A DNA stretch of 64,000 bases from Brienomyrus brachyistius (taxonomy: Eukaryota; Chordata; Actinopteri; Osteoglossiformes; Mormyridae), in NCBI RefSeq assembly GCF_023856365.1, contig NC_064542.1, positions 11,181,863-11,245,862 on the forward strand. The letters run 5' to 3'. The notes under the pieces are model-generated. The model made no database searches and had not been told where the DNA came from. It saw nothing but the letters and a program-made list of their open reading frames with translations. Within the stretch, counting starts at the first letter, position 1, and each line of letters opens with the position of its first letter. Both the position numbers and the translations under genes were made by a program. Positions 37,621-50,400 of this stretch are shown piece by piece.

Positions 37621-37866
37621 GTGGGTCTGGCAGTGTGCCGCACCAGTGCATGCTTCTTACCTCTCTGTACTGTTTTTACAGTTCTCCCTGCTTTTGAGAA
37701 AATAATTACTGGATGAACAGAATCGTCCAGTACCAAGTATATCCCATTAATCTATGTGTGCCCCAACACTGAAACTTATAAGCATTTTTCAGTTCTGTTC
37801 ATTTTGCTTCAGCCATCCCAAAATGAATGTTTAGCATAAAATCTAACTGAGCCATAGGAATCAAGA

Positions 37867-38223
37867 TCCATCCATCCATCCATCCATTTTTCAAACCGCT
37901 TATCCTACTGGGTCGCGGGGGGTCCGGAGCCTATCCCAGAAGCAATGGGCACGAGGCTGGGAACAACCCAGGATGGGGGGCCAGCCCATCGCAGAGCACA
38001 CTCACACACCATTCACTCACACATGCACACTTACGGGCAATTTAGTTACTCCAATTAACCTCAGCATGTTTTTGGACTGTGGGGGGAAACCGGAGTACCT
38101 GGAGGAAACCCCACGACGACATGGGGAGAACATGCAAACTCCGCACACATGTGACCCAGGCGGAGACTCGAACCCAGGTCCCAGAGGTGTGAGTGCTAAC
38201 CACTGCACCACCATGCCGCCCCC
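37867..38223 (-). repeat. tRNA-derived SINE, full-length copy
   Basis: Read on the minus strand it opens with GGGGCGGCATGGTGGTGCAG, contains an A-box-like TGGTGCAGTGGTTAGC and a B-box-like GGTTCGAGTCTCC, then a long conserved body, and ends in a (TGGA)n tail. Copies recur at 44,272, 48,225, 63,283 and 63,797. Confidence 0.75.
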
Positions 38224-39589
38224 AGAAACAAAATCTTTAAAGTAAAAAAAAAAACTCTTGGTTTCCCCTTTTCAGTGGCTGTTCAACCAAACTAGGCATA
38301 TTAACCTACCATATTAAATAAAATAAGACACTTCTTTAGAGTCATAGTGAAACTAGATGCTTTGAGCTCCTACATTATGACTGGAAGAGAATTGCGGGGT
38401 CTTATCGGGCACTTATATAACTGGGTTATACAACTGTGTGCTGTTTCAAGACAAATTCTCTTGTTTGTTCTACTCACAAAGGATTTACTTGCCTTGTAAA
38501 TTCTATGAACCTGAATAATAATGGAAAGACAAGGAATCACACGCAAACACTTCAGGTTTATTGCACAGACCTGTGCACCCGTCACACACCCATGACCTGT
38601 GAAATTCTTCCCTCCCGTTGCCTCCAACAACTGCTAAATACCCAGCTGAAGCATTATTCTATGACTTTTCCCCTAACCCAGCTCCTCCCAGGTGTCGGAA
38701 ATTCATTATTTTCATAGTAATTCGTTTCAATGATGTAAACAAATGGTGGTAAGAGCCAGTAGCGACTGCTGACCAAAAAGTTTTAATTATACAAACTCTG
38801 GACTACCTATAGTTTCTTTTGCTGTTAGTTTTCACTCTCATTCTGTCCCCCAAATGCAAGCTCCTTCTGACCCAAGGATGAAGTTGCATTTCACAATCTA
38901 TAATTTTCCGAGTTCCAAACCCTACATACCATTTTACTTTTCAATTCAATACGGTCCTGTAATATACGGGATTGGTGGGAAATTAAATGCTCTATTTCAC
39001 TGACATGTTCCGTTTGCACAATAAAAATCCAGAACAAAAAATGTATGATCTTATTTTACAGTATATACATGAGATTAGCTGCACTCAACAAGAACATTAT
39101 TCACAAATCAAAGCATTTTTAAATAGAACTCTCGCCGCTTTCATTTAGAATATGTCAATGGCTTGTCCACAAACTAACAAGAGATATTGGTGAATAAGGG
39201 TTAATAATAAAGTTATCTTGAGTGATGGCTGATGAGAAACACGTTAAAGTATATTAGCTTAGTGGAAGCCGAAAGTGCTTTGCTTCAATGAAATTCCCTT
39301 CAACGGTGTAATGGTGGTGCCATTTTGCACAATAATATTTTTTTTACCTCCGCACTTTTTTTGGTTTCACAGGGAAATAGTCATGATGATGATAGATTGG
39401 CATTTAAAAGATATTTTATGTGATATGAATGTTATGTCTATTTCATTTCTTTGGTGAAACACTGCTTCACTTGCCTTGAAACCATCATGTGCCACTAAAG
39501 AAGTAAATCACAGGTATGTGCAGATGATACACGGACAGACTAATTTATACACTCGAAATGATATTGAGAACAAGGTGCCTGCATGGAAA
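38224..39589. other. Intergenic, nothing recognised
   Basis: AT-rich, with only short unrelated open frames. No splice-bounded coding block, tRNA or clear repeat was found. Confidence 0.4.
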
Positions 39590-40330
39590 TCCCACCCCCT
39601 AACAAACAGGGTCTCTTTCTGTGCAGATCCACTGGTGGACATCCTACAGACATGTTTAATACGTCCCTCAGCCAGATTTCCATCCCCTCATCCTTTAAAA
39701 CAGCCACCATCAACTCAAAACCCAATGAATCAAATAAAGATGGTAGCCTTAATGACTACCATCCCATAGCACCAAGGGCATAATTTTGGGTTGAGCATTA
39801 GGGGGGGGGGTGAGGTCTCCACCCATTTAAGGGGGTGCAGAGGGGTTTATTGGCTGGTTTTGAGTACCGGGGAGTTACAACCACTCCCTCTCCATAATTT
39901 ACACCCATGCGTAGCACATCAACCATCATTGTGACCAGTGCTTTGAGAGACTAATCATGGAGCACATTAAAGTCAGCCTTTCCACTGCATTAGATCCAGT
40001 TTGCATATTTCCATAGTTACTCCACAAATTACGCAATATCAGCCCCACTCCATCTAGCCTTAGTATACTTGGACAGCAGAAATCTCTATGTCAGGATACT
40101 GTTCATATAGACTTTAGCTCAGTATAAACTTAACACTCTGCAACTGAATCCTAGACTTTCGCACTGAAAGACTGCAGACTGTTTGCACATAGGACAGGTC
40201 CTGTGGCACCATCACACTGAGACCAGGTGCCCCCCAAGACTGTGTGGTCAACCCACTACTCTTCACTATGCTGAACTCGGGACGGAGGAGCACATATAAA
40301 CACTGGTATTGAGGAATACATGATGCAGCT
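39590..40330 (+). mobile_element. Decayed non-LTR (LINE) reverse transcriptase relic
   Basis: Broken plus-strand frames read IPSSFKTATINSKPNESN, then SLNDYHPI, then CFERLIMEHIK, and finally STGAPQDCVVNPLLFT. These are in the order of the reverse transcriptase of CR1/L2/Rex-type fish LINEs (the family reads ...GAPQGCVLSPLLF...). Frame shifts, stops and a missing catalytic region mark it as dead. No terminal repeats are seen. Exact clade not determined. Confidence 0.6.
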
Positions 40331-40379
40331 GAGGGAAATAACAATAATCTCATAACAAGGGATGATAAACTACTGGGAT

Positions 40380-41449
40380 GAATGCCAGTGAAAGGGCACC
40401 AGATGGCCAGCAGGACGGTGGTGACGGAGGCAGATCATGACGCCACTGCTAAGAGCATAATTATCGTGTCTGTAGGAGAAAGCACAGCCCACACGCAGCT
40501 TTAGGCTAAACAGAAAGGGGCTTTACTGGGAAGATATACAGAGAACCAAAAAACAAGGAACCGTGAGGGGTCCAAACAGAGAGCAGAAAGGAACAATGAG
40601 GCAGAACCAGTGTGAACCAGCCCACAGGGAACACTGCAGGAACAGGAAACACAACGAACAGAGAGCACATTAAACATCCATATCAGCAACAATGCTCGAG
40701 CTGGGGAACACAGAGAGAGCAGGCACATATATGCACAGATAAAGAGGGACTAACCAAAGGCAGGTGTGGGTGATCATTACATTAGGATGAGAACAACTAG
40801 GAGATTACAGGATGGCCAGCAACCTCTGCTGGCCAAATGGGGGCATGACAATAATAGGACCATGATATAAACTGGGATGAAATGGTTACTGAAGGTTAGT
40901 ATTACAAATTTTAATTATCCTTAAAACCATGGTTCATTACCGCGCTTTGAAAACTTTACATTAAATATCGTCCAGCATCAACCAAAGTTAGCAGCAGTCT
41001 CTTAGACACAGGTGCACACATGCAGCATCTAACCTGGGTTTGTTTTGTGTCAGTGAAGCCATGGCAGAAATTTTTATTGTTAGTGCACATTTGACATGGT
41101 TTTCTTATGTTTACCTTAGGTATTGGCAATGTTACTATTTTAATGTTTATGCAAACAAAAAATGCAGAGTGCATGAAACTCGGTGAATCTGTTTCGGTTT
41201 GTGTATCAGTACTTTTTGAACATTTTCAGCATGTTTTAACAATAACACAGTAATACTGATAATGTGATCATTTTGATCACTATTATTGTGATACAAAAGT
41301 TTCATATAGTTTCATATCTAGACATGAGGAGTCATTAAAATGAATATACAAATAAATTTCCAGATGAAGTAAAGAATAAAATCACTCTAAGAGTGTGAGT
41401 ATTAGTGGCGTACCTCGATCTGTCACATATCCCTGAATCGAGCATGAAT
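40380..41449. other. Unassigned, probably repeat-derived
   Basis: 40,380-40,860 is GC-richer than its surroundings, ends with partly matching phrases at both sides (GGCCAGCAGGACGG and GGCCAGCAACCTCTGC) and contains no coding frame, so may be a dispersed element. 40,861-41,449 is AT-rich with nothing recognised. Confidence 0.3.
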
Positions 41450-41790
41450 AACTTACTCTGTGGCTCCACCTGGTGTGTCACTGGGGAAATTCTGTTTATA
41501 TCTGCTCTCTACAAACGATCTTCTCTGAATTTAATGCAACACTTCTAGAGTTTATCTGACTGCATTCGTGGTAGTCTTAAAACAAAACAATTATCCTCTA
41601 GATCGAGAAATATCCAGAGTTTTTATTCCATTATTTATAACAAATATGGAAAAATGTTCAAATGTATGAATAAAATGGCCCGATAATATGTCTCAGAAAA
41701 TAATGGAGTTGACTAAGAAGCTGCATTACAGGGTTTCTGATATTTCTGGGCCTGGACATTTATGCTTTCGTTATATTAAGAACCCAACTG
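41450..41790. repeat. Dispersed repeat, copy 1
   Basis: Starting TAACTTACTCTGTGGCTCCA, this block matches 44,827-45,160 over its length with scattered differences and small deletions. A further short piece (GGGGTTAGTTCAGGGTTGT) at about 41,810 recurs near 45,730. Probably a local duplication or an unclassified interspersed repeat. Confidence 0.6.
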
Positions 41791-41864
41791 GCTCATTAAA
41801 TGGGCTAAAGGGGTTAGTTCAGGGTTGTGTTTTATAACACTTATAAATTTACAGTTACAACATA

Positions 41865-42172
41865 CAGTGGATATAAAAATGTACACACCCCTATTAAAGG
41901 TCCAGGTTGTCCCAGCTTTAATGTGACATATAACCTGTACAACTGAACTGAAAAACAAAAAATCTGTTAGAAGGAAAATATAAAAAATAAAAAAACGTAT
42001 AATAAGCTGGTTGCATAAGTGTGCAGACCCATAAACTAAAACTTTATTGAAGCACCTTTTGATTTAATTATAGCATTCAGTCTATTTGAATAGACTGACT
42101 TAGCAATATTTGCCCACTCCTCCTTCAAAAGCAAACCAAATCTGGGGGTGTGTACATTTTTTATATCCACTG
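41865..42172. mobile_element. Tc1/mariner-type MITE with TA target sites
   Basis: A 308-bp element with inverted ends: CAGTGGATATAAAAATGTAC at the left, and the right end reads the same inward apart from a few changes. It is flanked by TA on both sides, the Tc1/mariner target duplication. No transposase frame, so non-autonomous. Confidence 0.8.
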
Positions 42173-42766
42173 TATAACATGTAAGTTATTTTGTTATAAA
42201 AAATATTTTATACGTGTGAAAGGTATCCATCGATCGCTTCTTAATTTGCCTTTATGTGACACATTTCTGAACAACAAAAAAATAAGTGAATTTGACATCA
42301 TGTTCCCCTCCTGTCCTTCCAGAATCTAACTTGGTCAGTTTTGACATGCATATCTATGGAATACAAAGTATCTTCCTTAATAATTGGCTTGCTTCATTCC
42401 TATTTAGACTAATGAAAAAATTTGATTGGTTGGCATTTGCCCAGTCTTGGGGTGGGTTAAACTCGTGATTGGGTAGGCCAGTGTGGACCTTCAATGAATT
42501 GGGCCTGTTTGTAACAATCAAATTCTTCTGTACAAGGCTTTTGTCTGAAAATCCATTTTGAATAGGCGTCCCCCCTGCTGGTTCATGTGGAAAACGCAGC
42601 AAAAACATATTAATTACAATCCTGTACAGTTTTACCAAATCAACAGTTGGCGTCACATATCTATCACGCATCATACATGTTAAAACATTTAAAAATCCAA
42701 ATACTGTACTACTCTATATAAAAATGTTTGTATAATACACCCATAAATAGGGATGTATTTTGTGTA

Positions 42767-42848
42767 GCTGCGATGGCCGAGTGGTTAAGGCGTTGGACTT
42801 GAAATCCAATGGGGTTTCCCCGCGCAGGTTCGAACCCTGCTCGCAGCG
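42767..42848 (+). tRNA. tRNA-Ser (anticodon UGA)
   Basis: 82 bases. The acceptor stem GCTGCGA pairs perfectly with TCGCAGC, with discriminator G at 42,848. The D arm GGCCGAGTGGTTAAGGC, the anticodon TGA at 42,800-42,802 in loop CTTGAAA, a long variable arm typical of serine tRNA and the T arm GGTTCGAACC are all present. No intron. A TTTT pol III terminator follows at 42,860-42,863. It closely resembles vertebrate tRNA-Ser-TGA, and is a single copy in this window. The 42,175-42,766 stretch before it shows nothing else. Confidence 0.95.
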
Positions 42849-42863
42849 GCGTACGATAGTTTT

Positions 42864-44271
42864 GCAGCTTCTGGCTCATATAAAACAATTAGCAGCTGTT
42901 CTTCGTGAGCTAGTTAATGAATAATGAGAAGTCACGCTTTTCGCTTCGCTGAACGACAAAATGCCATATAGAAATACCATTCCCTACAGAATAACGTAAT
43001 CGTTCATCTAAGAGAAGAATGAATTAGATGTGAAGATCAGCTGTTTGCAGTGCTTGGGACAGCTATACGAGAGAGGTCTACTAATGAGCTATCAAGTTTA
43101 AATTCGTTTTGCATTGTAATGACTGACCACAGATATATCCAGGTGAATTTTCCAGAAAAGAAATAAGCACAGATTTCAGATGCTTCCTGAAATTGTGGTA
43201 CTCTGCATAATACAGCATTTAGTCTTCTACCGGACAGAGTATATATTAGATAATGCGGGAATATTCGATTTATGCATGTCGGTTTTCAAAGGTTTTTCCG
43301 AATATACTTATTCAGTCATACAACTGCAAAATAAACCAACACCACAACGCCAGTCTACTTAGTCATTTAAAGAAGCTCACTTCTTTGGTGCGAGAAGCAC
43401 TTAATAAGAGAATAAACTCAACTGATCGCGTTCTGCTGGAATGGCATGCTTCAGTCTGCTGCTTACGGAAGCGGTGTTTTATGTCATCGCGTGATATACG
43501 GTTGCCAGCATTTACTTATCGTACATATAGATTTTATTCCAGTTGTTTTCATTCACTTAAATACTGGATTTATTAAAATCTTGTATGTATGAATGTATAA
43601 ATCTGAAAGTTCCAATGCAAAAGCTGGGGGAAAGAATTCCGACCTAAAGTGTCCCAGACGAGTACGGTTCTCATTCGTTATAGAACTGGGGATTTATAAA
43701 GGGGCGGTCTTAGAATTGGAGCACAACCAATCATTGGCGGTAACCTATTACGATAGGCTGGGGTTTGGATTAACCTACATATTTACATCATATGAATACT
43801 TTAAATCGCCTTCATTTCAACCCCGAAACCACTGAGGACGAATGGTGCTCGGTAAATCCAGTAATTGCTATGTTACATTATGATAAGTGCCAGTTATGAG
43901 AAATGATGTCATGCATACATCTGTAGGGGAAACAACTGTGCTGGTTAAAGGTGGTTTTTCTGATTTGCTTTAAAGTTTTAGACTGTCTGCTATTCTTCAG
44001 AGTGTATCGCAGACATTGAGGATCGAACAACTACGACATTAACTTCCCTCCGAAAAGCGAGCTGAGAAAGAGAAAGGTGAAGGAACTAAAATCCCAGTTC
44101 AATTCAAAAATACTTTATTTATCCCAAAGGGAAATAAATAAATAAAAATAAAGAATACTCGATTTATCTATAAATAAATATATGTTTTGCATTTTTATAG
44201 CAGGTAGATCATTTTCACTTGGTCATTTATAAGTAGCTCACAAGCTGAAGAAGTGTGGGCACCCCTGTGTT
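42864..44271. other. Intergenic with possible promoter-like and LINE-tail fragments
   Basis: 43,690-43,760 has a GC box and two CCAAT-type motifs (ACCAATCATTGGCGG), which could be a promoter, but no gene follows. 44,098-44,150 (AATACTTTATTTATCCCAAA) resembles a LINE 3' tail common in fish. No coding block recognised. Confidence 0.3.
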
Positions 44272-44549
44272 ATATCCACCCATCCATCCGTTTTCCAACC
44301 CTCTTATCCTACTGGGTCGCGGGGGGTCCGGAGCCTGTCCTGGAAGCAATGGGCACGAGGCAGGGAACAACCCAGGATGGAGGGCCAGCTCATCGCAGGG
44401 CACACTCACACACCATTCACTCACACATGCACTCCTACGGGCAATTTAGCAACTCCAATTAGCCTCAGCATGTTTTTGGACTGTGGGGGGAAATCGGAGT
44501 ACCAGGAGGAAACCCCACGACGACATGGGGAGAACCTGCAAACTCCCCT
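44272..44549 (-). repeat. tRNA-SINE copy lacking its tRNA head
   Basis: Same body and (ATCC)n end as the copy at 37,867, but it stops at AACCTGCAAACTCCCC, before the A/B-box part. This is the pattern of 5' truncation during reverse transcription. Confidence 0.7.
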
Positions 44550-44826
44550 ACGTTATATGAATACTATAAATAGCAAGATTGAACACTGAAAACTTTTCAT
44601 ATGCATTCTGAAAGTCTGCAGTCGTTCAATGCACCGTGTTACCACTTTTTAGCAGAGTTTGAGGGGTAAAATGTTTTTACAATCTTGTAGAAGAGCATTT
44701 TATTACCATAGGTTCAGACTCGTTTGGTTGTCACTTGAGCCACCAGGAATGCTCTAGTATTCTTTCAATTACTAGTACTATTAGTAGCAGCAGTAATAAT
44801 AGTGTTGTTTTCAACAACACTAATGA

Positions 44827-45244
44827 ATAGCTTACTCTGTGGCTCCACCTGGTGTGTCACTGGGGAAATTCAGTTTATATCTACTCTACAAACGATCCTG
44901 TCTGAATTAAATGCAAGACTGCTAGAGTTTATCTGACTGCATTCATGGGAGTCTTTTTAAAACAAAACATTTATCCTCCAGATCAAGAAATATCCAGAGT
45001 TTTTATTCCATTCTTTTTAACAAATATGAAAAAATGTTCAAATGTATGAATAAAATACCCCATCTGAGATGACTAACCTTGTTTAAAGTTGCATTACAGG
45101 TTTTCTGATACTTCTGGGCCTGGACATTTATGCTTTTATTTATATTAAGAACCCAACCTATTGTGTGCCCCTCCTGAACTTGCAAAATTTAACTTGGACA
45201 GTTGTGAGGCAACAGTGCTAACCACTGCACCACCATGCCACCCC
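44827..45244. repeat. Dispersed repeat, copy 2, with adjacent SINE head fragment
   Basis: 44,827-45,160 matches 41,450-41,790. Right after it, 45,203-45,244 is an isolated tRNA-head fragment of the SINE family (CAACAGTGCTAACCACTGCA and the following CACCACCATG). Confidence 0.55.
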
Positions 45245-45394
45245 CTGACGTTACATATTACTTAACATACGCATAAATATGTTTTAAAACTTAAACATTA
45301 CTCCACTATGCATACAAATATTTAGAAGCGAATCCGCCAGTGACTGGACTGCTGTAGCATTTTTTACCGTCCGCGAACCAAATCCTAACAAGTC

Positions 45395-45549
45395 CAGACA
45401 AGGGATATCCAATCAAATGGTAACGTCACATTGTCATGTGATCACTGAGTGCACGTGATTTTACGTTTTGGTGGTAAAAAAGAAACTCGGCAGATAAAAC
45501 TTCGGTTTTTTGCCTATTCACCTGTAATAGAGGATTGGTTTACAAGGTA
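45395..45549 (+). promoter_or_regulatory. Promoter/first-exon-like stretch of unknown gene
   Basis: Within 150 bases are a CCAAT box (ATCCAATCAAATGG), a CRE-like AACGTCAC, two E-box-type sites (TCATGTGATCA, GCACGTGATTTTAC) and then a good donor at 45,549 (TTTACAAG followed by GTAAGATG). This looks like a TATA-less promoter with a non-coding first exon. I looked for the expected neighbour GABARAP downstream and found no matching coding exon, so the gene is unknown. Confidence 0.35.
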
Positions 45550-47189
45550 AGATGGGAAATCGTATGATATTACACATGTTAATTATTACTTGATCGGTGT
45601 TAATGTCCTTTATGGATTGAGATGCTAGCTGGTTATATTTGAATTGGAACATTAATGTGTTTGCTGTTCTGTAAATATTGTTACTCATACATCAAAAAAC
45701 ATTTTTTTTCAGTTACATGATGAGTTAAAGAGGTTAGCTCAGGGTTGTTGATGGAAATGCATATCGCATTTTCGATCATATTGCCGTTTATTTCCTAAAA
45801 CCAGTATTACTGCTCACATTTTCTGCAATAAGAATAGCATGAACACATTTTTGATGCGGATGATATAAATCACTGGATTCAATTACAAAACATACTAACT
45901 TAAACTTGTACACAAATTCAAACTGTTGTACACAAAGTTTGCCTTTGCATGGGAGTATTTTATAACAGTGGTGTGAAGGATGGCATTTGATAGCTTGTTT
46001 TACTTGTGATTACATTAGCAGTAAACTGAATGACTGAGGTCATGTGAACTACATTTTATGCAAGTGACCTGTAATGTCCTGTAATTTGCAGACATGACAG
46101 ACTGGTAAACTTGACTCATAATGGTCAGATATTATGCCCAAGGAAAATACTGGTTTAGTACTGGCAAGAAGCCTGGAAGCGTCATGCCCATTGCTACATC
46201 TGGGCAAAATGCATAGCTTGTAAATGTAGGTATCATAAGGTGATGGAAAGGTGAATCCTGATTTTGGTGTGAGGGGGCCTGGTCCTTGTGACTGATGCCA
46301 TAAAAAAAAAATTGCACCAATTTGTTTGGCATTTTCGATTTCTGAATTCCACAATAGTGAAAATATACATATATTAAAATAATTACCTTAAAGTGAACAT
46401 TTGTATTTTAAACTCCTGGTTCTGGATGGTACATTAAGTTTAATAAATATCCCTGGGTGAATGGAGCACAAAAAACTTTCAGTATACTTAGGGAAGAGAA
46501 ACATCCATCCAATACCCACTTACCCAGTACAATGATTGTTATATTTGAAACTCACTATGCAGCACAATATGCGCACTAGTTACCCAAGGAACCAAAATGG
46601 TCTCCAGCATATTCATCTGTACTGGAAGCAGATTCAACATCAATTACAATAAACTTTTTTTTTTTTTAAGAAAAGAAATCAGTCCTTTTATTGTTCAAGG
46701 ACCAGGAATAACTATGTAGCAATTACATAATGATAACATTAAATGGAAAATTAAAAAAAAAAAAAAAACTCAAAAATGGGCTCTTGTGAAAAACTACCTC
46801 TATATGACAGTCTCTAGCCCACAACCTGTTGATGAGAATGAACACATTTGATAATTTGAAAAGTACAGCTAGAAAACTCAACACAGATCAGAGGAGCATT
46901 TTTAGTCATCTCTATTTAGCAACACACATACAAACAAAATAAGATGTCTGGTGTCAATCCTTGGTGACAAATTAAGAGCATAATTCCATCAGCCTCACTT
47001 TCTGATCTCGGATCTTAAATTTAAGTATAAAACGATGAAATTAAAGAGGCAGAAATAAATAGTCAAAACATCTCAAACCGAGTTATGTGAATTAAGATAC
47101 CTGTGTTACGATCTAAATTATTACAGACAACACAGAAGTGGTACATTCCTGGACTAATAACCTCTGTGTTTTGCACGAATCCTGTAGAT
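45550..47189. other. Intergenic/3' UTR region, nothing recognised
   Basis: AT-rich, with short open frames that show no domain. The right part may be ELP5 3' UTR: TTTATT at 46,687-46,692 reads AATAAA on the minus strand, about 740 bases past the ELP5 stop. Confidence 0.35.
46687..46692 (-). terminator. Candidate ELP5 polyadenylation signal
   Basis: AATAAA on the minus strand downstream of the ELP5 stop codon. Other AT-rich hexamers are nearby, so this is one candidate among several. Confidence 0.3.
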
Positions 47190-47362
47190 CAGTGTTTTTA
47201 AACCCAGTCTTCATGGACCCCCAGACGGTTCACATTTTTGCTCTCTCCCAGCTCCCAACACACTTGTACCAGATATTTGATGTTCTTGATTGCGTGCTGG
47301 GAGGGAGGAAAAATATGGACTGTCTGGGCGTCCCTGGAGACTTGGTCGAGAAACATTGCTGT
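47190..47362. repeat. Short inverted-repeat (foldback, hAT-like) element
   Basis: Left end CAGTGTTTTTAAACCCAGTC and right end TTGGTCGAGAAACATTGCTG are imperfect inverted repeats; the element is related to 36,172-36,301. It lies 65 bases past the ELP5 stop, so is probably part of that gene's 3' UTR. Confidence 0.45.
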
Positions 47363-47426
47363 AGATTAACAGTAGGCCTGTGGATCATAAGCAGCAGACC
47401 GCTTCAGCTTGGGAAGTGCTATAATT

Positions 47427-50400
47427 TCAGACAGCCAGGTCATCGTCTGGGTCCTCTGGGTCAAAGTCATCACTGGCATCAGGGTTGTAAACAATTCGGC
47501 CTGAACCTGGACGAGGCTGAAGTAGGGCAGACTTCCTGTATAGGAAAAGAAGAGAACAACTCAGCAATGTTGAGCAATATGATTGCAAGTTATTCAGCTT
47601 GGCAATCAAGCGAGATGACGAACCTTGTTTATTGTCAGTGACAACTCTGGTACATGAGTGCAAACAATGCATTTCTACAATAGCTATTCTGGATCTCAAC
47701 AATGTGCAAATTCTAGAGACCGAAAAAAAATCTATCCTTGTACAACAAATAAAGTGTCATGGTACGTTCCATCTGGATGGAAATATACTAACTAAATAGT
47801 ATCAATTGCACAATAAGAAAGAAAAGAAAAAAGACTTAAAACTTAAGACAGAAACAACGATGCTACATTTCCTGGATATTTCGTTAGCCAAAGTAGGCTA
47901 ACCCGGATCACAATAATATATTGTGCATTCAGTGTTACCACAGTAACATTGTTATACATAGAACGCTGTATTAGGCTAATAATGGGAGGGTAAATATGTG
48001 TATTTACTTCTCTTCACTGAAGACAAAAGGAAGAGACAACTTTTCTTTGGCTTCTTTTTCACCCTCGGACAAGCGAAGGTTAAAGGTCAAGTTGGCAGCA
48101 GGATCTGCCTAAGTAAAGAAGCACTGATTAATGCGCAATATTCACATACAAATGATGCAGTATATTTTCAGGAACTTTTCTGAAAAAGTGTGTGTCAGAT
48201 TTATGTAGTCAGACCTGTATTACTTCCATCTATTTTCTACCTGCTTATTCAGGAACAGCCCAGGATGGGGGGCCAGCCCATCGCAGGGCACACTCACACA
48301 CCATTCACTCACACATTCACACCTATGGGCAATTTAGCAACTCCAATTAGTCTCAGCATGTTTTTGGACTGTGGGGGGGAAACCGGAGTACCCGGAGGAA
48401 ACTCCACGGTGACATGGGGAGAACATGCAAACACCGCACACATGTAACCCAGGCGGAGACTCGAACCCGGGTCCCAGAGGTGTGAGGCAACAGTGCTGAC
48501 CACTGCACCACCATGCCGCCCCTGCTTATTGCATGTTTAGACAAATTCAAACTTAAGTGATCTCTATGTATGGAAAAGTGCTATGTAAATAAACTCGTCT
48601 TGACCTATCTGTGTCAGTGTTTGTAATTCCAGAAGTTAAATTTCATTTTTAGATTGTGTGTGTGTGTGTGTGTGTGTGAGTGTGGCTGGGTCTAAATCCA
48701 AGCACAGCTGGCTATTGTGCATGATGACTAATGGAAAACGGATGACAGCATGCCTCTTACTTCATGCTCGTCTTCCTCAGTCTGTGGACGCCCATGAAGG
48801 CTGGGCCGGGCTTCGACAGTGACCGTCAGATCCTCCTTAACACTGAAGTACTCCTCCTGGTAACACAAACAGAAACTACGACCAATGGGCTTCAGGTTAC
48901 ACTCTACAAATGCTCTTGTCTCCGTCAATATCTGCTAACACTTTTATAATTTCACCTTTTATTTCATGATGCTAAAAGTGCTATTTCCATTAAATTACAA
49001 ATGGAAATGCAAGATAAGATGCAGATACTATACATTTACAATCATGCGGATGGCACTGAGGTCAAGCAACTACAGCTCTGGAAAAAAATGTAGAGACCAC
49101 TTTAGATTTAGGCCATTGTCTAAATCTGGATTTTCAAATCCTGGATTACTCCTGGTTCTGCTGGCAGAAGGCTACACTGAACCTGCAGGTTGCTAATAGG
49201 CTCAAAATTTCTAAGACAGCAGCACACAAGAACAAGGTGAAACGGGAGACACTGGGAACGACCAGAAACCAGCCAGGTAGAGGGCAGAAGCGACTGTCTA
49301 ATCTCAGAGATGGCCGTCAACTTATCCGACAGTTTCTCATGAAGCAGAGGATGACATCAAGTAACCTTCAAAAGGAATGGGAAACATTAAGTGATGTGAA
49401 GTGCTAGGAGTTCATATCAGGCTCCTAGAAGCAAGACTAAGAAGCCCTTCATTAATGGGAAATGGAGAAGAACCAGGCTGCAGTATGCTATATTTTATAT
49501 ATATAAAATTGTGCTGTGGTCTCAATTTTTTCCGGAGTTGTATATGAGACACTACCCTCTTCTACATCCTCAGTATGACATTCTTGGTGCTTCCTACCTC
49601 GTGAGTAACCTTGCCAGATTTGGTACGTCTTGTTGTCTTGGCAACAGCCTGCTGACCCCTGTTTCCTGGTACCACAGATATAACAGCAGTTGCCAGATGG
49701 CACAAACTACCCACGATGCTTTGTTGGTGCAGATCGCAGTGCAACAACGCCACCACTCTCCTCAGTGCTCCACCTTGTGGATAAAAATTTTTTCATTACA
49801 AACCATGAGGAGGTCGAGTTTCTCCACCATTATTTACATTTTTCATTAGTGTTGACCTAAATCATTTTAGATTAACTGGAATAACCTCTCCGGAGTTCCT
49901 GTAGTCGCTGGCACACAACAGCAGGGGGGTGGTGCCTCAAAACCCAGGAAAGTGAATCTATGATGAGTGTTGCTGGTTTCGACTCCTCCGACCCACTCAG
50001 GTGGGCATTGAGCTCCTCAGCCATGAACTGATGAACTGTGAAAAGTGGATGTTCAGACCAGCCTAGTGGGTCGGTGTAGCCATTGTGGACACACAGCCTA
50101 CATCAAAAAAAAAGGGAGGGAGGGGCTTAACGGTGGAGTTTAACAGGAACCCAGGGAAGATACTCAGGACAGACTGCACACTTGTACCCAAACTCAGTTT
50201 GAGCTACGTTAATCCACAGACTTCATAGCCTACTTCACAATTTACCTTTGCTCGTATTTCCTATCAAGTCCCAGTCTTAGATCCTCTTCACAAACTTCAA
50301 ATGCAAGCACGTGGACATCCTCCTCCCTAAAATACAATTATTCGCTTGTTTCTGTATATTTAGTTTCCCTAAAGAATAGGCTGGATTTTAGCGGGAAAGG

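Noticed and set aside
45550..47189. GABARAP expected by synteny near PHF23/ELP5
   Set aside because: No segment translates to the conserved ubiquitin-like GABARAP sequence on either strand.
47138..47641. A 167-codon plus-strand frame
   Set aside because: It runs antisense through the last ELP5 exon and a foldback repeat, with no domain or splice logic.
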